A DNA stretch of 64,000 bases from Hyphomicrobiales bacterium (GCA_017305555.1 JAFKKM010000014.1:45329-109328), one strand, 5' to 3'; numbered from the stretch's first letter, positions 54,547 through 63,715 are shown. Notes: generated from the sequence alone by a model not told the origin. Made by a program: numbers and translations.

Positions 54547-55902
54547 ATGTGGCGGAAACTTTCCCTGCGGACGCGCCTGAACCTGCTGGTCGCGCTGGTG
54601 CTGGTGCTCGGTCTCGCGGCCAATATCGGACGCCTTGTTCTGGAGGCGGGGCCGCGCATTCAAGCCGAGGACGACAGCGTCATCCGATTGGCGCGCGAAT
54701 TTGTCGATGCCTCGGTGGCCGACCTGAAAGGCAGTTCGAACCCCGAGGTCAAGCTGGCGGGGATCGTCGACGGCTTGCAGAAGCTGCGGCATATCACTGT
54801 AACGCTCACGCGCGACGGCGCGCCTGAAGACAGCGCGCCCGTTGATGCTGACGCCCTTCGGGTCGATGCGCCGCCGGAATGGTTCGTCGCCATGGTGCGG
54901 CCGGAGCCGACGCGCCTGCGCATTCCGGTCGCGGTGGAGGGGAAGTCCTACGGCACGCTATCGATTGCCTCGCATCCGACTGACGAGATCGCCGAAATCT
55001 GGGACAGCATCGTCACCCAAATTCAGTTCGGCTCGGCCATCGCCGTGGCGCTGCTGATCCTGACGATGCTCGTGGTCAGCCGGGCGTTGGCGCCGATCCA
55101 GTCGCTCGCGGACGCCATGGCCGATCTCGAAACCGGCCGTTACGATACGCGCGTGGTGCCAACCGGTTCGGCGGAGATCGCAGCGATCTGCGCTAAGCTC
55201 AATCATCTGGCCGCCACCCTCGAAGATGCGGTCGCGGACAAGCAACGGCTCGCCGAGCGCGTCGTCTCCTTGCAGGATGTCGAACGCAAGGAGATCGCGC
55301 GCGAACTGCACGACGAATTCGGCCCTTATCTGTTCGCGCTGCGCGCCCACGCCACGGCGCTGATGCGGATGGCGGATGCGGCGACGCCCGACATTGTGGG
55401 CCTGCGCAAGCACGGTACGGCGATGCTCGAACAGGTCAACGCGTTGCAGCAGTTCAATCGCCGCGTACTCGACAGATTGCGGCCGGCAGGATTGAGCGAG
55501 CTTGGGCTCGGCGAGGCGCTAGCGGCACTGGTGCGGTTCTGGCGCGGCGCTCATCCCGATGTGACGGTGGACACCGACATCTCCGACGCGCTCGGCCCCA
55601 TCGGGGAAACGGCGGAACTGACGATCTATCGCGTCGTGCAGGAAGCCTTGACCAATGCCTTCCGCCATTCCGGCGCGAGCAGAGTGAGCGTGACGATCGA
55701 ACCGGTTGCCGGCATCGGGCGCGGTCAAGCTGCGCGCGTTCGTGTCAGCGATAACGGCAGGGGCCTGCCGCCGGATCACAAGCTGGGGCTGGGCCTGACC
55801 GGTATGCGCGAGCGGGTGATGGCACTGGGCGGGACGATGACGGTGACCTCGGCCAGCGGCGCCACGGTCGAGGCGACGATTCCGTGCGGTGTGCGGGGCT
55901 GA
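54547..55902 (+). CDS. Sensor histidine kinase (HisKA_3, NarX/UhpB type)
   Basis: A 451-residue inner-membrane kinase. TM1 about residues 10-30 (LNLLVALVLVLGLAANIG), a periplasmic domain of about 125 residues, TM2 about 160-180 (AIAVALLILTMLVVS), HAMP, then the dimerisation helix with phospho-acceptor His255 (ARELHDEFGPYLFALRAH) and a HATPase domain (QEALTNAFRHSGA, SDNGRGLPP, GLTGMRERV). Pairs with the divergent regulator at 53769. The signal may be an alcohol or its oxidation product, by context only. Confidence 0.92.
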   Translation: MWRKLSLRTRLNLLVALVLVLGLAANIGRLVLEAGPRIQAEDDSVIRLAREFVDASVADLKGSSNPEVKLAGIVDGLQKLRHITVTLTRDGAPEDSAPVDADALRVDAPPEWFVAMVRPEPTRLRIPVAVEGKSYGTLSIASHPTDEIAEIWDSIVTQIQFGSAIAVALLILTMLVVSRALAPIQSLADAMADLETGRYDTRVVPTGSAEIAAICAKLNHLAATLEDAVADKQRLAERVVSLQDVERKEIARELHDEFGPYLFALRAHATALMRMADAATPDIVGLRKHGTAMLEQVNALQQFNRRVLDRLRPAGLSELGLGEALAALVRFWRGAHPDVTVDTDISDALGPIGETAELTIYRVVQEALTNAFRHSGASRVSVTIEPVAGIGRGQAARVRVSDNGRGLPPDHKLGLGLTGMRERVMALGGTMTVTSASGATVEATIPCGVRG

Positions 55903-55914
55903 TACTTCAATCCG

Positions 55915-58336
55915 TTACAGCTTGATCCTGATCCCGCCATAGATTGCGAACGGTATTCCGGGCACCAGCGTTTGTTGATCGGTCAGCGCGATCGGCATCC
56001 CAGCCTTGGTGACGCCGTTGGGATCGAAATAGGTGCCGAACAGGGCATACTTGTTGTTGAACAGGTTATTGATGTTGGCGAACAGCGTGACGTTTTTCGA
56101 CACCTGATAAGACGTATGCAGGTTGACGACAGCGTAGGCTGGCAGTTTCGGATTCTGGTTGGCGTCGTCGCCGACGAAATACCGTTGCCCGACCGCGACA
56201 AGATCAGCCCCGACTTTCCACTCGGGCGTGACTATGCGTGACTATATAGTCCACGCCCGCCTTGAACTGATGCTGCGGGATACCGGGAATATGGTTGCCT
56301 GGCACAACATGGATATTGCCGTCGTCATCCGCCATCGGATTATTCGGCGAGGCGAGATCGCCGGAGAAGCGGTAGGTCGCGTCGATGTAGCTGTAGCTGG
56401 CGTAGGCCATCCAGCGACTCGATTTGTACTCCGCAGACAATTCGACACCCTGACGGCGTGTTTCCGGCACGTTCTGATAATAGCCACGTCCGGCGATGCT
56501 GCTGGCGAGGGTGATGATGTCGTCGGTGCTGTCGGTGCGGAACAGGCCGGCCTTCCAGTTCAACGAGCCGTCCCACAGCGCCGAGGTGCCGCGCAGGCCG
56601 ACTTCGTAGGTGTGGCCGACCACCTGCTTCAGCGGCGGGTCCGATACCAGAAAACTTTCCAGCAAGCACGGCTTGTTCGGGTTGGAGCAGCCGAGTTCGA
56701 GCGGCGTCGGCGCGCGATTGGATTCCGAATAACCGCCGTAGACGGTCAGTCCCGGCGTAATCTTGTAGGTCAGCCCGGCCACTGGATTGAGCCGCGAAAA
56801 GCGGGAGTCGCTGTTGAGATCGGGGCTGGTGCCGAGCACGTCGCGCACCGCGATGTCAGCGATGTTGTAACGCACGCCGGCGGTGGCGGCGAGGCGGTCG
56901 GTAATGTCGAACGTATCCGTGGCGTAGATGCCGTAATAGGTGTTGCGGGTCGTGATGCCGAGCGGCGCATAACCGACGTCGCCCACGGTGTGGATGATCG
57001 ATCCCATGCCGGGAATCGCGGGATTGCTGCCGACGCTCAGGTCCGGGAAAATATAGCCGAGCATGCTCGACCCGTTGAAGTCGGTGTTGCCGCGATCGAT
57101 GCTGCCGCCGATCACGAAACGGTTGCCATGGTCGAACAGCTTGGCGTCGTTGGTCGCCTGCAACGAGCCGCCGAAGGTTGTGCTGCGGGTGTTGGTGCGG
57201 TCGATGGTGCCGTAGGGCACCGGGCCACAAGTGTTGCCGGCGCCGGGCGGGCAGGGGATCGGCTGGTTGTTGGCGTCGAGGATGGCGAACTGGTTGCGGA
57301 AGGCCAGCGCCGCCGCGCCGACGAAGGGTACCGGACGCGCGAAGCCATCGTCTTCCAAACAGAGATGATTGGCGTAGGAGGATGCGTTGTTGCAACGCTC
57401 GAAATCGCCGTCGTTGCCGTCGACATGGGACTGCCGGAAGAAACGTCCGTAGAGGTTGCCCTGCAATGTCCAGTTGTCGGTCAGTGCGTATTTGCCGTTG
57501 AGGCCGAGTAGCGCGGTGTTGTTCTGCGTCGTTTGCGGTGTGGTGTAGACCGAACTCCAATCGCGGTTCAGCATTTCGATGGGAGTCGCCGCGGTGGCGC
57601 CGAACGATGACGTCGCGACCGAGCCGAACAGGTGGAATTCCGCCTTATCGTCGCGCCAGCCGATGTCGCCGTAGAAGCGGCCGAGCGTCGTCGGCGATTT
57701 CTGCCGCCAGCCATGATCCTGCATACCCTGTGCGGCGATGTAGGTGCTCCAGTTGCCGGACTCGGCGCCAAATTGCAGGCCGCCCTGAACCCGTCCATAG
57801 GAGCCGCCGGAAATTTCCTGCTCGAAGCCGTGCCAGTTGAAGCCGTTCTTGGTTTGCAGATTGACGGCGCCGCCGAGCGCGTTGAGGCCGAAGATCGGGT
57901 TATTGGTGAAGACGTCGGCCTGCTGGATCGCGTTGGTCGGGATCATGTCCCAGTTCACGGTGTCGCCGAACGCCTCGTTGAGGCGGATGCCGTTCATGTA
58001 AACGGCGAGCCCCTGCGGCGTGCCTTGCAGCGGTGAGGCGGCGAAGCCGCGATAGCGGATTTCCTGCTGCGCGCTGTTGCCGTTGGGATCGGACAAGCTG
58101 ACGCCGGGAACGCGCTGGAACAAGGTGTCAGTGATGTTGGGAGACGCCGCGCGTTGGAAGTCGTCGGCATGAACGGTGGTGATGGTGGATGGCACTTTGT
58201 CGCGATCGATACCGCGGCCCTGCAACGGTGTATCGGCGACGACCTGGATTTCCGGCAGCATCTCTTGCGCCTGGGCCGTGGACACGGCCATCGGCAATCC
58301 CGAGGCCAAGACGCAGAATGCGAATGTCCGCCTCAT
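55915..58336 (-). pseudogene. TonB-dependent outer-membrane receptor, frameshifted by a 10-bp duplication
   Basis: A TonB-dependent receptor of about 803 residues when restored. Signal (MRRTFAFCVLASGLPMAVSTAQAQEM), plug domain with TonB-box-like start and RVPGVSLSDPNGNSAQQEIRYRGF, then a barrel. ATG 58336 has GGGGGGAA upstream; ATG 58360 is an alternative. The main frame ends at 56204, but the last about 100 residues (PEWKVGADLVAVGQRYF ... GGIRIKL) continue in another frame to 55915. A tandem GCGTGACTAT (56226-56235, 56236-56245) explains it: deleting one copy restores DYIVTPEWKVG. Inactivating mutation, phase-variable site or sequencing error cannot be told apart. The ligand may be a lanthanide chelate, PQQ or siderophore. 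Confidence 0.88.
56226..56245. repeat. Perfect 10-bp tandem duplication in the TonB receptor gene
   Basis: GCGTGACTAT occurs twice in a row (56226-56235 and 56236-56245). The 10-bp unit shifts the frame; one copy gives a continuous reading frame. The codons either side agree with a single-copy original. Confidence 0.93.
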
Positions 58337-58441
58337 CAACGCTTCCCCCCAAGGCGGCATTTGCCGCGAATGACGCGGCGTTGGCCGTCACGTCTTGGGA
58401 AAGATCGTAGAGGCGGGGATGCCAGCATGGCACTCCCTTTA

Positions 58442-58450
58442 GGTCGTAGG
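58442..58450 (-). promoter_or_regulatory. CCTACGACC motif upstream of the TonB receptor
   Basis: Coding-strand CCTACGACC, 106 bp before ATG 58336; one base from CCTACTACC seen at 46021-46033 and 62587-62599. Confidence 0.45.
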
Positions 58451-58476
58451 CGGGCGGGAGAATACGGCTGACGGGT

Positions 58477-58494
58477 CGGGAAAAATTCCCGATA
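58477..58494. promoter_or_regulatory. CGGGAAAAATTCCCGATA palindromic element, TonB receptor promoter
   Basis: CGGGAA-AAA-TTCCCG followed by ATA, differing at a single base from the element at 47090-47107 before the PQQ dehydrogenase. It is about 140 bp upstream of the receptor gene. The rest of the 58337-58595 gap between TonB and the permease stop is otherwise empty. Confidence 0.7.
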
Positions 58495-58595
58495 CGACAG
58501 GTCGATCCAACAGGGTTGGATCGGACCTGTCGTGCCTCTTTCTGTTTGATCATGATCTTTTCCGAAAACCGGTTCCCATTTTTCGGGATCATGCT

Positions 58596-59441
58596 TTAGC
58601 CACCAGGCCCTCCGCGCCGGGCGAGAAAGCCACGCGAGGGGTCGTAGGCGACAATGGCACTGCACAGGAACACCACGGCGCAGCCGATGACCACAGCCAG
58701 CGACACCCATTCCACCTTGCCGTAGAGCGCGAAGCGGATCAGTTCGGTGACGTGGGTGAAGGGATTGGCCTGGCAGACATAATAGAGGAACGGGCTGGAT
58801 TCCTTGACCCGCCAAAGCGGGTAGAGCGCCGACGAGGCGAAGAACATCGGAAAGATGACAAAATTCATCACTCCCGCGAAGTTCTCCAATTGCTTGATCA
58901 GCGAGGAGATCAGCATTCCCAGCGCGCCGAGCATGAAGCCGCTCAGCAGCAGGGCCGGGATCACCAGAAAATAGCCGACCGGCGGCACTTCCACATCCCA
59001 GAACCACGCGATCAGCAGGAACGCATAGACTTGCAGGATCGATACCATCGTGCCGGCGAGCAGCTTCGAGGTCAGAAGCCACCAGCGCGGGAACGGGCTC
59101 ACCAGCAGCGTGCGCATACCGCCGGTCTCGCGATCGTACACCATCGTCAGCGACGACTGCATACCGTTGAAAAGCTGAATCATCGCAATCAAGCCCGGCG
59201 CGATATAGACCTCGTAGAGCACGTAGGTTTCATACGGCGGGATGATGGAGACGCCGAGTACCTGTCGAAAGCCGGCCGCGAAAATGAACAGCCACACCAG
59301 TGGCCGCACCAGCGCCGAGATGAATCGCTCGCGCTGATGGATAAAGCGGAGGGCCTCGCGCCAGACGATGCCGCAGAGGCAAATCCAGTATTGCGCCAGC
59401 GTGAGACGATGTCCGGTGGGCGTATCGGTGAGGACGGTCAT
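58596..59441 (-). CDS. ABC-2-type transporter permease, PQQ-alcohol-dehydrogenase system
   Basis: A 281-residue ABC-2 (exporter-type) permease with six hydrophobic segments and the conserved YDRETGGMRTLLVSPFPRWWLLTSKLL cytoplasmic loop. It belongs to the group found with PQQ dehydrogenases (PedC-like). ATG 59441 overlaps the ATPase stop. The last of four genes in a minus-strand operon: binding protein, beta-propeller, ATPase, permease. Mixing an importer-like binding protein with an exporter-type permease is characteristic of this system, whose substrate is unknown. Confidence 0.9.
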   Translation of the reverse strand: MTVLTDTPTGHRLTLAQYWICLCGIVWREALRFIHQRERFISALVRPLVWLFIFAAGFRQVLGVSIIPPYETYVLYEVYIAPGLIAMIQLFNGMQSSLTMVYDRETGGMRTLLVSPFPRWWLLTSKLLAGTMVSILQVYAFLLIAWFWDVEVPPVGYFLVIPALLLSGFMLGALGMLISSLIKQLENFAGVMNFVIFPMFFASSALYPLWRVKESSPFLYYVCQANPFTHVTELIRFALYGKVEWVSLAVVIGCAVVFLCSAIVAYDPSRGFLARRGGPGG

Positions 59442-60226
59442 GCGCCGGCTCCCGCGCCAGTGTCGGCCTGCGTCAGCTTGGTGAAGGCACTGCCGATATC
59501 TGACGTGCCCGCAGCAGCGACGACGTCGCTGACCGCGCCTTTCGCCAGCACGCATCCGCCATGCAGCACCACCACGTCGTCATTATCGCCGACCTCGTCG
59601 ATGAGGTGCGTGGCCCACAACACGCCGATGCCGCTTCGCAGCAGGCGGCGCACATGGCCGAGAATATCGGCGCGCGACTTGATATCGAGGCCGACGGTCG
59701 GCTCGTCTAGCAGCAGCAATCGCGGCTGATGCAACAGCGCGCGGGCAATCTCGACGCGGCGCATCTGACCGCCGGAGAGGTTGCTGACCCGCTCGCGCCG
59801 CCGATCCGTCAAATCGACTAGCGTAAGCACGCGGGCGATCTGCTCGTCGGCCTGCCGCCGGCCGATGCCGTGCAGCGCCGCGTGATAGATCAGGTTCTGC
59901 TGCACCGAGATATCGACATCAAGCGCGCGCGATTGGAATACCACACCGAGCCGGCTCAGCGCCGCGCCGGGTTCGCGCGCAACGTCATGGCCGAGAATGC
60001 GGATATGGCCGTTGCGGATCGCATAGAGCCGGGTGATGAGCGAAAACAGCGTCGACTTGCCGGCGCCGTTGAGGCCGAGCAGCACCGTGAATGAGGTGGG
60101 CCTGACGGAAAAGCAGACATCGCGCAACGCCACGCGCGCGCCGTAACGATGTCCGACACCAACGACATCGAGCGCGGCAGGACCGGCTGTGTTGGCCGCC
60201 TGCGTCAGGATCGCGACGTCGTTCAC
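59438..60226 (-). CDS. ABC transporter ATP-binding protein, PQQ-alcohol-dehydrogenase system
   Basis: A 262-residue ATPase with Walker A GLNGAGKST, VFQSRALDVDISVQQNL, signature LSGGQMRRV, Walker B LLLLDEPTVGLD and the switch His in WATHLIDEV, typical of exporter-type ABC-2 partners. The start is GTG 60226, overlapping the beta-propeller stop as GTGA; GTG 60250 is also possible. Tightly coupled on both sides. Confidence 0.92.
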   Translation of the reverse strand: MNDVAILTQAANTAGPAALDVVGVGHRYGARVALRDVCFSVRPTSFTVLLGLNGAGKSTLFSLITRLYAIRNGHIRILGHDVAREPGAALSRLGVVFQSRALDVDISVQQNLIYHAALHGIGRRQADEQIARVLTLVDLTDRRRERVSNLSGGQMRRVEIARALLHQPRLLLLDEPTVGLDIKSRADILGHVRRLLRSGIGVLWATHLIDEVGDNDDVVVLHGGCVLAKGAVSDVVAAAGTSDIGSAFTKLTQADTGAGAGA

Positions 60227-61206
60227 TTCGGCCCCATCGCGACGCCCCACGGCAATTCGCCGACCTGGATCGATTTGATGACCTTGAGATTGGCGACATC
60301 AATGACGGAAACGTCGTTCGACAGGCCGTTGGCGGCGAGCAGGTACTTGCCGTCCGGGGTGAATGCGCCGTGCCACACCCGCTGCCCGACGAGCAGATAC
60401 TTCAGCACCTCATGTGTGGTGCCGTCGACGACGGCGATGCGGTTCGATGGCCCAAGGTGAATGAAGCCAAGTTTGCCGTCGCTGGTGATATTGATGCCAA
60501 CCGGTTGAATTTTCTCCGCCCGCAGGCCGGGGATGGTAAAGCGCACCACCTTGGTGATCTTCCGCGTCGTCGGGTTGATGATCGAAAGCCCGCCGCCGAC
60601 CTCGGACGTGATCCACAATTCCGATCCGTCGGGTTTGAATGCGGCGGAGCGGGGCCGCGAGCCGATCAGCACGTTGGCCACCACCTTGCGATCGGTGGTG
60701 TCGATGAAATGCGCCATGCTCGTCGTCTCCGACGTGCAGATCACGGTCTTGCCGTCAGGGCTCACCGCAATGCCTTCCGGCTCGACGCCGACCGGAATCT
60801 TTGCAACCGCTTTGCGCGCCTCGACGTCGATCACGGTGACTGCGGCATCGTCCTCGTTGGCGACATAGAGAAATTTCCCGGCTGGATCGAGTGCGAATTG
60901 CTCGGGATCGGGACCCGACGGCAATTCGCCGACGATTTTGCGTGTCGTGGTGTCGATGATCTGGATGGTGTTGTCATCGCCGGTCGCGACGAACACGAAC
61001 TTGCCGTCGCGCGAGACCTCGATGCCGCGGGGGCGTTCACCGGTCTTGATGGTGGCGATCGTTTTCAGGGCGTCAGTGTCCACCACCGAGATCGAATTGC
61101 CCTTCTCGTTGGAGACGTAAGCGGTGTAGGCAAGGCTCGGTGCGGTCGTCGCCGCGAGCACGGCAATGGTCAGGCCGACGTGTCTGAGGATGCTGGTTCC
61201 GATCAT
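60223..61206 (-). CDS. PQQ-dependent-catabolism-associated YVTN beta-propeller protein
   Basis: A 327-residue secreted protein (signal LTIAVLAATTAPSLAYTAY) built of about seven YVTN-type repeats of roughly 42 residues (e.g. GKFVFVATGDDNTIQIIDTTTRKIV, GKFLYVANEDDAAVTVIDVEARKAV). It lacks PQQ-binding or heme motifs, so a binding or scaffold role in the periplasm is more likely than catalysis. Encoded between the binding protein and the ATPase of the PQQ-linked ABC system, as in related clusters. Confidence 0.92.
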   Translation of the reverse strand: MIGTSILRHVGLTIAVLAATTAPSLAYTAYVSNEKGNSISVVDTDALKTIATIKTGERPRGIEVSRDGKFVFVATGDDNTIQIIDTTTRKIVGELPSGPDPEQFALDPAGKFLYVANEDDAAVTVIDVEARKAVAKIPVGVEPEGIAVSPDGKTVICTSETTSMAHFIDTTDRKVVANVLIGSRPRSAAFKPDGSELWITSEVGGGLSIINPTTRKITKVVRFTIPGLRAEKIQPVGINITSDGKLGFIHLGPSNRIAVVDGTTHEVLKYLLVGQRVWHGAFTPDGKYLLAANGLSNDVSVIDVANLKVIKSIQVGELPWGVAMGPK

Positions 61207-61231
61207 GAAGGCCCCGCCCTGAAAAGCACGA

Positions 61232-62491
61232 TTACTGAAGTTTGCATTTGGTTTCGGGCCGGTCCAGTCCGAGCGTGTCGAGTTCGGAGGACTGGTGGAG
61301 GAAACCCTCCTGCGGCGAGATCGATACGGTGTTGCGGCCGTCGAACAGCAGGATGGGCTGACGCAGTTGGAGGTTCCAGTCGCGCAGCGTCAGTTTCTGT
61401 CCCTTGAATGCCGCGACTGAAAATTCCGGGCTCTTGATGTAAGCGAACAGCTTGGCCGAATCCGCAGTGTTGGCATGGGCCGCCGCCTCGCCGACGATTC
61501 GAACGGCGGTCCACAGTTGCATGTCCAGCGGCGTCATGAAGCGTTGAAACTTTTTCTTGAAGCGGTTTTGCAGTTGCAGCGCGCCCCATTGGTCGAACGC
61601 GGCGTCCCACGTCGTCGGCACCAGCCCTGCGGAGCCTGCGACAAGGCGCGGCGTCCAAGTGCGATAGGGCAGGTAGCCGGCGAACACCTCGCTTTCGTCG
61701 GCCGCGACCAGAATGTCGTAGTCCGGTGCGCCCTGCGTCAGGTCGATCATCTGACGCTGTACTTCGGCAAGGCCGCTGTCGGTGCGCCGCGCGCCGCCGG
61801 TGTCCTTGAATTCTTTCTCGGCGACGATCTTCGCCCCGAACCGCTTCGCCGCGTGCCGCAAGGCATCTGCGAAGGCTTTATCGCCGTCGTGCGATCCGCT
61901 GACCAGGAACCAGTTGCGCCATTTCCTCAGCACGAGATACTGCGCCAGCGCATCAGCCAGCATGAAGCGGCTCGGCGCGACATGGATGAGGTTGGCGCGG
62001 CAATCCTGCTCGCGCAGCCGCTCGTCCGGGGCACCGGCATTGATGAGAACTTCGCCGCTTGCCTTGCCGGCGTCGGCCGCCTGCAAAAGCTGGTTGGCCG
62101 GAAGGTTCGCGGCAATGAACGCCACGCCCTGATCGGCGAGCGCCTTGACGGCGGGCGCGGGATCGTCGCCGTCGCCGATCTTGCTTTCGATCAACTCAAA
62201 GCGTTGGCCGAGAAAGCTGCCGGTGGTGTTGTTGTCGTCGATCGCGAGTTGCGCACCGGCGAGGCCGTCGTTCGGCGCCGGAATGTCGATCAGCGAAATC
62301 TTTTCCTTCGACAACGGACCGTGCAGGTAGCCGATCTTGATCGATTGCGATTGCGATTGCGCGAAAGCGGGCGTGCCGATCCAACTCGCGGCGACGCACG
62401 CCATAGCAGTCAGCCACAGCCTCGCGGCGGGGACAGTGTGCTTCCGGGCCAGGTTCCGCAGCAAATAGAGCCGTGCGGCGTACCTTCCCAT
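61232..62491 (-). CDS. ABC substrate-binding protein, PQQ-dependent alcohol dehydrogenase system
   Basis: A 419-residue periplasmic binding-type protein, first gene of the PQQ-ABC operon. ATG 62491 has GGGAG upstream. After a positively charged start (MGRYAARLYLLRNLARKH) and signal peptide ending AFAQ comes a short SQSQSQ run from a GATTGC hexamer repeat. The mature chain (IKIGYLHGPLSKEKISLIDIPAPNDGLAGAQLAIDDNNTTG) is LivK-like but of the branch found beside PQQ dehydrogenases. A CCTACTACC motif lies 96 bp upstream. Confidence 0.9.
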   Translation of the reverse strand: MGRYAARLYLLRNLARKHTVPAARLWLTAMACVAASWIGTPAFAQSQSQSIKIGYLHGPLSKEKISLIDIPAPNDGLAGAQLAIDDNNTTGSFLGQRFELIESKIGDGDDPAPAVKALADQGVAFIAANLPANQLLQAADAGKASGEVLINAGAPDERLREQDCRANLIHVAPSRFMLADALAQYLVLRKWRNWFLVSGSHDGDKAFADALRHAAKRFGAKIVAEKEFKDTGGARRTDSGLAEVQRQMIDLTQGAPDYDILVAADESEVFAGYLPYRTWTPRLVAGSAGLVPTTWDAAFDQWGALQLQNRFKKKFQRFMTPLDMQLWTAVRIVGEAAAHANTADSAKLFAYIKSPEFSVAAFKGQKLTLRDWNLQLRQPILLFDGRNTVSISPQEGFLHQSSELDTLGLDRPETKCKLQ

Positions 62492-62581
62492 GCAAGCTCC
62501 CGAACCCGTCAAATCGTGGTCTTTTTTGCTCCGTTTCGGGAGCTTTCCACCATGATCAACAAAACCTGCCATGCGACAAGG

Positions 62582-62599
62582 GCCTACTTGGTAGTAGGC
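62582..62599 (-). promoter_or_regulatory. Inverted repeat with CCTACTACC motif in the divergent promoter of PQQ-ABC operon and regulator
   Basis: GCCTAC-TTGGTA-GTAGGC (62582-62599), which on the minus strand contains GCCTACTACCAAG, identical over 13 bases to 46021-46033. The 329-bp gap 62492-62820 has no other gene; it also carries a GCTCC-GTTTCG-GGAGC hairpin (62529-62544). Confidence 0.6.
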
Positions 62600-62820
62600 G
62601 GCGAAACGAACGTCGCCGCCACGGATGCGTTGTGTGATGCCGCACAGCGTGCCGCGAAAGCAGCAGCGGAATCAACTTCCGCGCCTATTCGGGGCGTGCT
62701 ATATTGAGAGGCAAGCAACGAAAACGTGAACGATGCTCCGGGTAAGCGGGCATCAGGAACATGCTGCAATGCGATTGATGGATCGGCTGCGGTCATGTTC
62801 GAGGTGAGGATCGCCGGGAC

Positions 62821-63519
62821 GTGACACGATTTCTGATCGTTGAGGATCATCCGCTATTCCGCGAGGCGCTGGAAAGCGCTGTTTGCGTCGCCAATCCTGA
62901 TGCTGAAATCCTGCAAGCGACTTCCATCGACGAGGCGCTGGCGATTCTTGGCTCTACCCACGCTGTCGATCTGATTTTGCTCGACCTGTCGATGCCGGGG
63001 ACCACGGGACTGCTCGGGGTGGTCCGCATCCGCAAGGCGTTTCCGAAAAATCCGGTGGTGATCGTGTCCTGTTTCGAAGACAGGGAGATCGTCCGCAGTG
63101 TGCTGTCGCTCGGCGTTTCGGGCTACATCCCGAAATCGACATCGAAGCGCGAACTGGCGGATTCGATTGGCGAAGTGCTGCGCGGTTCGATCTATCTGCC
63201 GAAGCGGTTCATCGATGCGGCGCGGACCAAGCGGGCGCAGCCGCAGAATCTTGAGTTGCTCAAGCGGCTGCACGAACTGACGCCGCAGCAGTTGCGGGTG
63301 CTGGACATGGTGCGCAGGGGTTTGCAGAACAAGCAGATCGCCTATGAGTTGAAAATCTGCGAAACCACGGTGAAGGTCCACGTCTCGGAGATCCTGCGGA
63401 AGCTCAATGTCGCGAGCCGTACTAACGCTATCATCGAGATATCGAAGATCGATTTCACCAACCTCGCCGGCGAAACGCCGGTCCAGCACGTTTCGCTCGA
63501 GCACGCGCGGCTGCAATAG
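62821..63519 (+). CDS. LuxR/NarL-family response regulator (AgmR/ExaE-like)
   Basis: A 232-residue regulator starting at GTG 62821. Receiver with Asp55 (LILLDLSMPGTTG) and GYIPKSTSK; LuxR HTH LTPQQLRVLDMVRRGLQNKQIAYELKICETTVKVHVSEILRKLNV. It is a clear paralogue of the regulator at 50503, both beginning FLIxxDHPLFREAL. Divergent from the PQQ-ABC operon, so it is the likeliest regulator of that operon. Its kinase may be the receiver-domain protein whose end is at 63716. Confidence 0.92.
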   Translation: MTRFLIVEDHPLFREALESAVCVANPDAEILQATSIDEALAILGSTHAVDLILLDLSMPGTTGLLGVVRIRKAFPKNPVVIVSCFEDREIVRSVLSLGVSGYIPKSTSKRELADSIGEVLRGSIYLPKRFIDAARTKRAQPQNLELLKRLHELTPQQLRVLDMVRRGLQNKQIAYELKICETTVKVHVSEILRKLNVASRTNAIIEISKIDFTNLAGETPVQHVSLEHARLQ

Positions 63520-63609
63520 GCCCGGCAGCCCGGTTTGTTCAGACGAGATGGATGCGCGAACCAAGTCCGTCGGGTGAGGCTTGTTGTTCGGTCGATAGAA
63601 GCGCCAACT

Positions 63610-63699
63610 CGTCATGGCCGGGCTTGTCCCGGCCATCCACGGCTTTGGACCTGGTTGACTTACAAGACGTGGATGCCCGGCATAAAGCTGGGCATGACG
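63610..63699 (+). repeat. 90-bp REP-like repeat, copy B
   Basis: Begins CGTCATGGCCGGGCTTGTCC and ends AAGCTGGGCATGACG; same length and orientation as copy A (41939-42028), with a diverged middle. Located between the response regulator and the receiver-domain protein. Confidence 0.85.
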
Positions 63700-63715
63700 G
63701 ATAGTGCACCGCGTT

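Noticed and set aside
56159..57511. 450-residue plus-strand frame opposite the TonB receptor
   Set aside because: Antisense shadow; it merely spans the frameshift site by chance.
62341..62364. GATTGC hexamer repeat as a possible contingency locus
   Set aside because: Units of 6 bp keep the frame and only encode a short Ser-Gln run after the signal peptide; only about three to four copies.
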